Part shown: positions 62,184-64,000 of the stretch, one piece after another
How the letters are laid out: every line of letters begins with the position of its first letter
Numbering within the stretch: position 1 is the first letter of the stretch
Assembly (NCBI RefSeq): GCF_002252625.1
Contig: NZ_NQKW01000008.1
Coordinates: 62,001-126,000, forward strand
DNA length: 64,000 nt
Direction: 5' to 3'
Origin: Synechococcus sp. 1G10
Lineage (GTDB): Bacteria > Cyanobacteriota > Cyanobacteriia > PCC-6307 > Cyanobiaceae
The notes under the pieces: model-generated
Seen by the model: only the letters and a program-made list of their open reading frames with translations
Database searches by the model: none
What the model was told of the DNA's origin: nothing
Program-made: the position numbers and the translations under genes

Positions 62184-64000
62184 ATGGGCACACTTATTAA
62201 AGATCTAAGCGAAAGGTTTCTTGCTGAAGGTCGTTCAGCCCCTATGCTATTTAGAGATCTCGCAAAACTTGAAACGTATCTAGCAGAGAGTTACAAAACA
62301 CGATCACTCATCGAGTTAATTCAGAATGCCGATGATGCAGAGGCAAGTAGCTTTGGTATTCACGAAGCACCCGGCGGTTTTGCTGTCGGGAATACAGGGC
62401 GGATCTTTTCGGCCACAGATGTAGAAGCTCTGTGCCGAAGCGGAGCATCCAACAAGTACCGAGGCGGCTTGACAATCGGCTATCGAGGAATTGGTTTTAA
62501 GTCAGTTGTTAATTTGGCAAATACAATCTTTGTCTACAGCGGTGAGCATGAATTCTGCTTTAATAAAGAGCGTACCATTTCAGAACTTGGAATTGAGATT
62601 GACGTACCTCTTATTCGAATTCCGCATGAGATTGAAAGCAGGTCAAGGCAAGAATTAGATACTTATGTTGAAGACATTAAGCATAGCTTTGGCTACGCAA
62701 CAGTATTTATCTTTACCAGCCTAAATAAGCGCCTTTCGCAAAATGAACTTTCCAACTTTGACGCTGGCAGCTTACTCTTTCTTAATCATCTAAGGCACTT
62801 CTCTATACAGAATGGCGATCTCGCTAGGAATATTAGTATTTCCCAGGGCCAACAGAAAGATAATACGGGATTGAGCTTAACAATTACTGAAGGAGAGAAA
62901 AGCGATACCTGGTATGTCTTTAGCTCACCGTCCAGTACATTTACTAAGATTGCAGCCCGGATGTCATCCAATAAGATAGTTTCAGCTGACTTTAGTGAAT
63001 CTGTGTTTCACTCATTTACTCCCAGCGAAGACTTTACAGGTGCGCTCCTCAAAATTAACGGAGATTATAGCACAGATCCATCGCGTAAGCGTCTTGATAT
63101 GGACGATAGGTCGCGCGAGTCGTTTAATGACGCTGTAGAGCTTCTTGCAGATCTCATCCATCAGATTTTGGAATGTCAACGTGAAATACCTGGCTTTTTC
63201 CAGCCACTAGCGGATAGCCAGAAGTATCCTAGATCTGCCGAGCACTGCATCATTAAAGCTTTAGCTCAAAGACTTCTCTCATCCGAGAGCAACAAGCATC
63301 CTTACCTATCGGTGTATAGACTACGTCCTAAATGGTTAAATTATGATGACTATGAACTTGTATGCCGGGCTGATTTGAAGGCTGTGAGTCGCGAGCATAT
63401 TGGCTCGTATCCTGAACTTATTAGTTTTTTCGAACAGATCAATATACCAGTTCTATCTCTTGAGGAGGTAATACAGAGAATAAACAAATCCTGCCTAAGT
63501 GAGCTCGGATATGAGCAGCTAGTAAGTCGACTTATCAAGCAATATCGCTATGATCTGACTTCGGATCGAGCTTCCTTCTTAAAAGGCTTGGTTCTTTGGC
63601 CGACAAGTGCTGGAATTGTTACTGCCGGTGAGCTGGGAAGTAGTAAATCGCTCGAAAGGGGATTCATGGACTATTTGACAAACAACAATGATTCAGCAGA
63701 CGTCACTTTTTTTATGAGTAAGTTAGATATTGAGTGCATACAGCCTGAGTCTTCTAGCATAATGCGTAATCCTCTTTTATCTTCAGGATTGGCATCTCAC
63801 CAATCGAGCATGACAGGGGCTAGCAACCCTGTAACTGAGGACCTTCCGAACGGGATGAAGTCAAAGCCTAGAATTCAGAGATGGAGAACTGCGGAGCAAA
63901 ATGCGGAAGAATATCTGCAGTCATTAGTTGGAGTTAAAAGCGTTACTGATATGAGTCGCGCCAATCTTGGCTATGATCTTGAGCTGCTGCTTGACAATGG
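62184..64000 (+). CDS. Sacsin-like ATPase entering DUF3883, 3' truncated
   Basis: An uninterrupted frame from ATG 62184 to the window end (605 codons). The N-terminus has the GHKL/HSP90-type ATP site of sacsin-like proteins: KTRSLIELIQNADDAEASSF (N-box, E..QNADDA), then YRGGLTIGYRGIGFKSVVNL (G-box). A long linker follows with DPSRKRLDMDDRS. The last 45 residues (WRTAEQNAEEYLQSLVGVKS, MSRANLGYDLELLLDNG) enter a DUF3883 domain. Such ATPase-DUF3883 proteins are recurrent in defence islands. The gene is markedly AT-rich and lies 150 bases right of the IS1182 element. The 3' end lies outside the window. Confidence 0.88.
   Translation, partial: MGTLIKDLSERFLAEGRSAPMLFRDLAKLETYLAESYKTRSLIELIQNADDAEASSFGIHEAPGGFAVGNTGRIFSATDVEALCRSGASNKYRGGLTIGYRGIGFKSVVNLANTIFVYSGEHEFCFNKERTISELGIEIDVPLIRIPHEIESRSRQELDTYVEDIKHSFGYATVFIFTSLNKRLSQNELSNFDAGSLLFLNHLRHFSIQNGDLARNISISQGQQKDNTGLSLTITEGEKSDTWYVFSSPSSTFTKIAARMSSNKIVSADFSESVFHSFTPSEDFTGALLKINGDYSTDPSRKRLDMDDRSRESFNDAVELLADLIHQILECQREIPGFFQPLADSQKYPRSAEHCIIKALAQRLLSSESNKHPYLSVYRLRPKWLNYDDYELVCRADLKAVSREHIGSYPELISFFEQINIPVLSLEEVIQRINKSCLSELGYEQLVSRLIKQYRYDLTSDRASFLKGLVLWPTSAGIVTAGELGSSKSLERGFMDYLTNNNDSADVTFFMSKLDIECIQPESSSIMRNPLLSSGLASHQSSMTGASNPVTEDLPNGMKSKPRIQRWRTAEQNAEEYLQSLVGVKSVTDMSRANLGYDLELLLDN

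Overview
The window looks like part of a picocyanobacterial chromosome (Synechococcus/Cyanobium clade). The backbone is GC-rich, the cyanobacterial HIP1 octamer GCGATCGC occurs (for example near 7276 and 28576), and several small proteins belong to families typical of this clade (DUF1651-like, DUF3104-like, cyanobacterial AbrB-like). Most of the 64 kb is accessory DNA: defence genes, two phage-derived gene blocks, an integron remnant and decayed insertion sequences. No rRNA, no complete tRNA and no CRISPR array is visible.

Layout. 1-9.4 kb: a cut gene at the edge, a FitAB/VapBC toxin-antitoxin pair, a 1171-aa SNF2-type helicase with a C-terminal DUF3883 domain, then ordinary chromosomal genes (DUF4236, AbrB-like regulator, methyltransferase, MTH1187 family) and a secreted thermonuclease broken by one nonsense codon. 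10-12.6 kb: an AT-richer two-gene unit, a UvrD-type helicase and a 189-aa unknown partner. 13-17 kb: a LuxR-type regulator, then a leftward run of small phage-like genes (HNH, GIY-YIG-like, HTH), a frameshifted uracil-DNA-glycosylase-like gene and a decayed IS3 transposase. 18.0-28.3 kb: the main candidate system, a tightly coupled leftward operon of a 1009-aa unknown protein, a 301-aa unknown protein and a 2121-aa DEAH helicase with DUF1998. The giant helicase resembles DruE of Druantia. The operon abuts a truncated, frameshifted recD2. 29.2-31.4 kb: small cyanobacterial genes and a SLOG-type nucleotide-binding protein.

31.7-34.2 kb carries orphan DUF1036, DUF1353 and hypothetical genes. One of them has the exact layout of an integron cassette, with an attC-like hairpin, and lies beside the 3' end of an integron-type integrase. 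35-36 kb is a dead IS110 element. 36.1-41.8 kb is a leftward phage remnant: SLOG/DUF2493, Gp157, a Rad52 stub, a PLD-like nuclease, and Nu1- and GpA-type terminase subunits. It has no capsid or tail genes.

At 42.5 kb the 3' half of a tRNA-Pro lies next to a tyrosine integrase. Its orientation says the integrated element lies to the right. That element (about 42.55-59.8 kb or beyond) has a leftward regulatory/ssDNA-binding arm and a rightward replication/packaging arm (primase-helicase, PD-(D/E)XK nuclease, TerS, TerL, sigma-like factor), plus two VapBC pairs. It has no visible structural genes, like a phage satellite. A 30-bp hairpin-containing motif precedes both arms. The window ends with an AT-rich hypothetical gene, a decayed IS1182-type element and the first 605 codons of a sacsin-like ATPase that is entering a DUF3883 domain.

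How the genes fit together (inference): the helicase systems, the toxin-antitoxin pairs and the sacsin-like ATPase form a defence island that shares space with mobile-element remnants. Three copies of an ATCCCCC-N4-GGGGGAT palindrome lie upstream of leftward accessory genes and could be a common operator.
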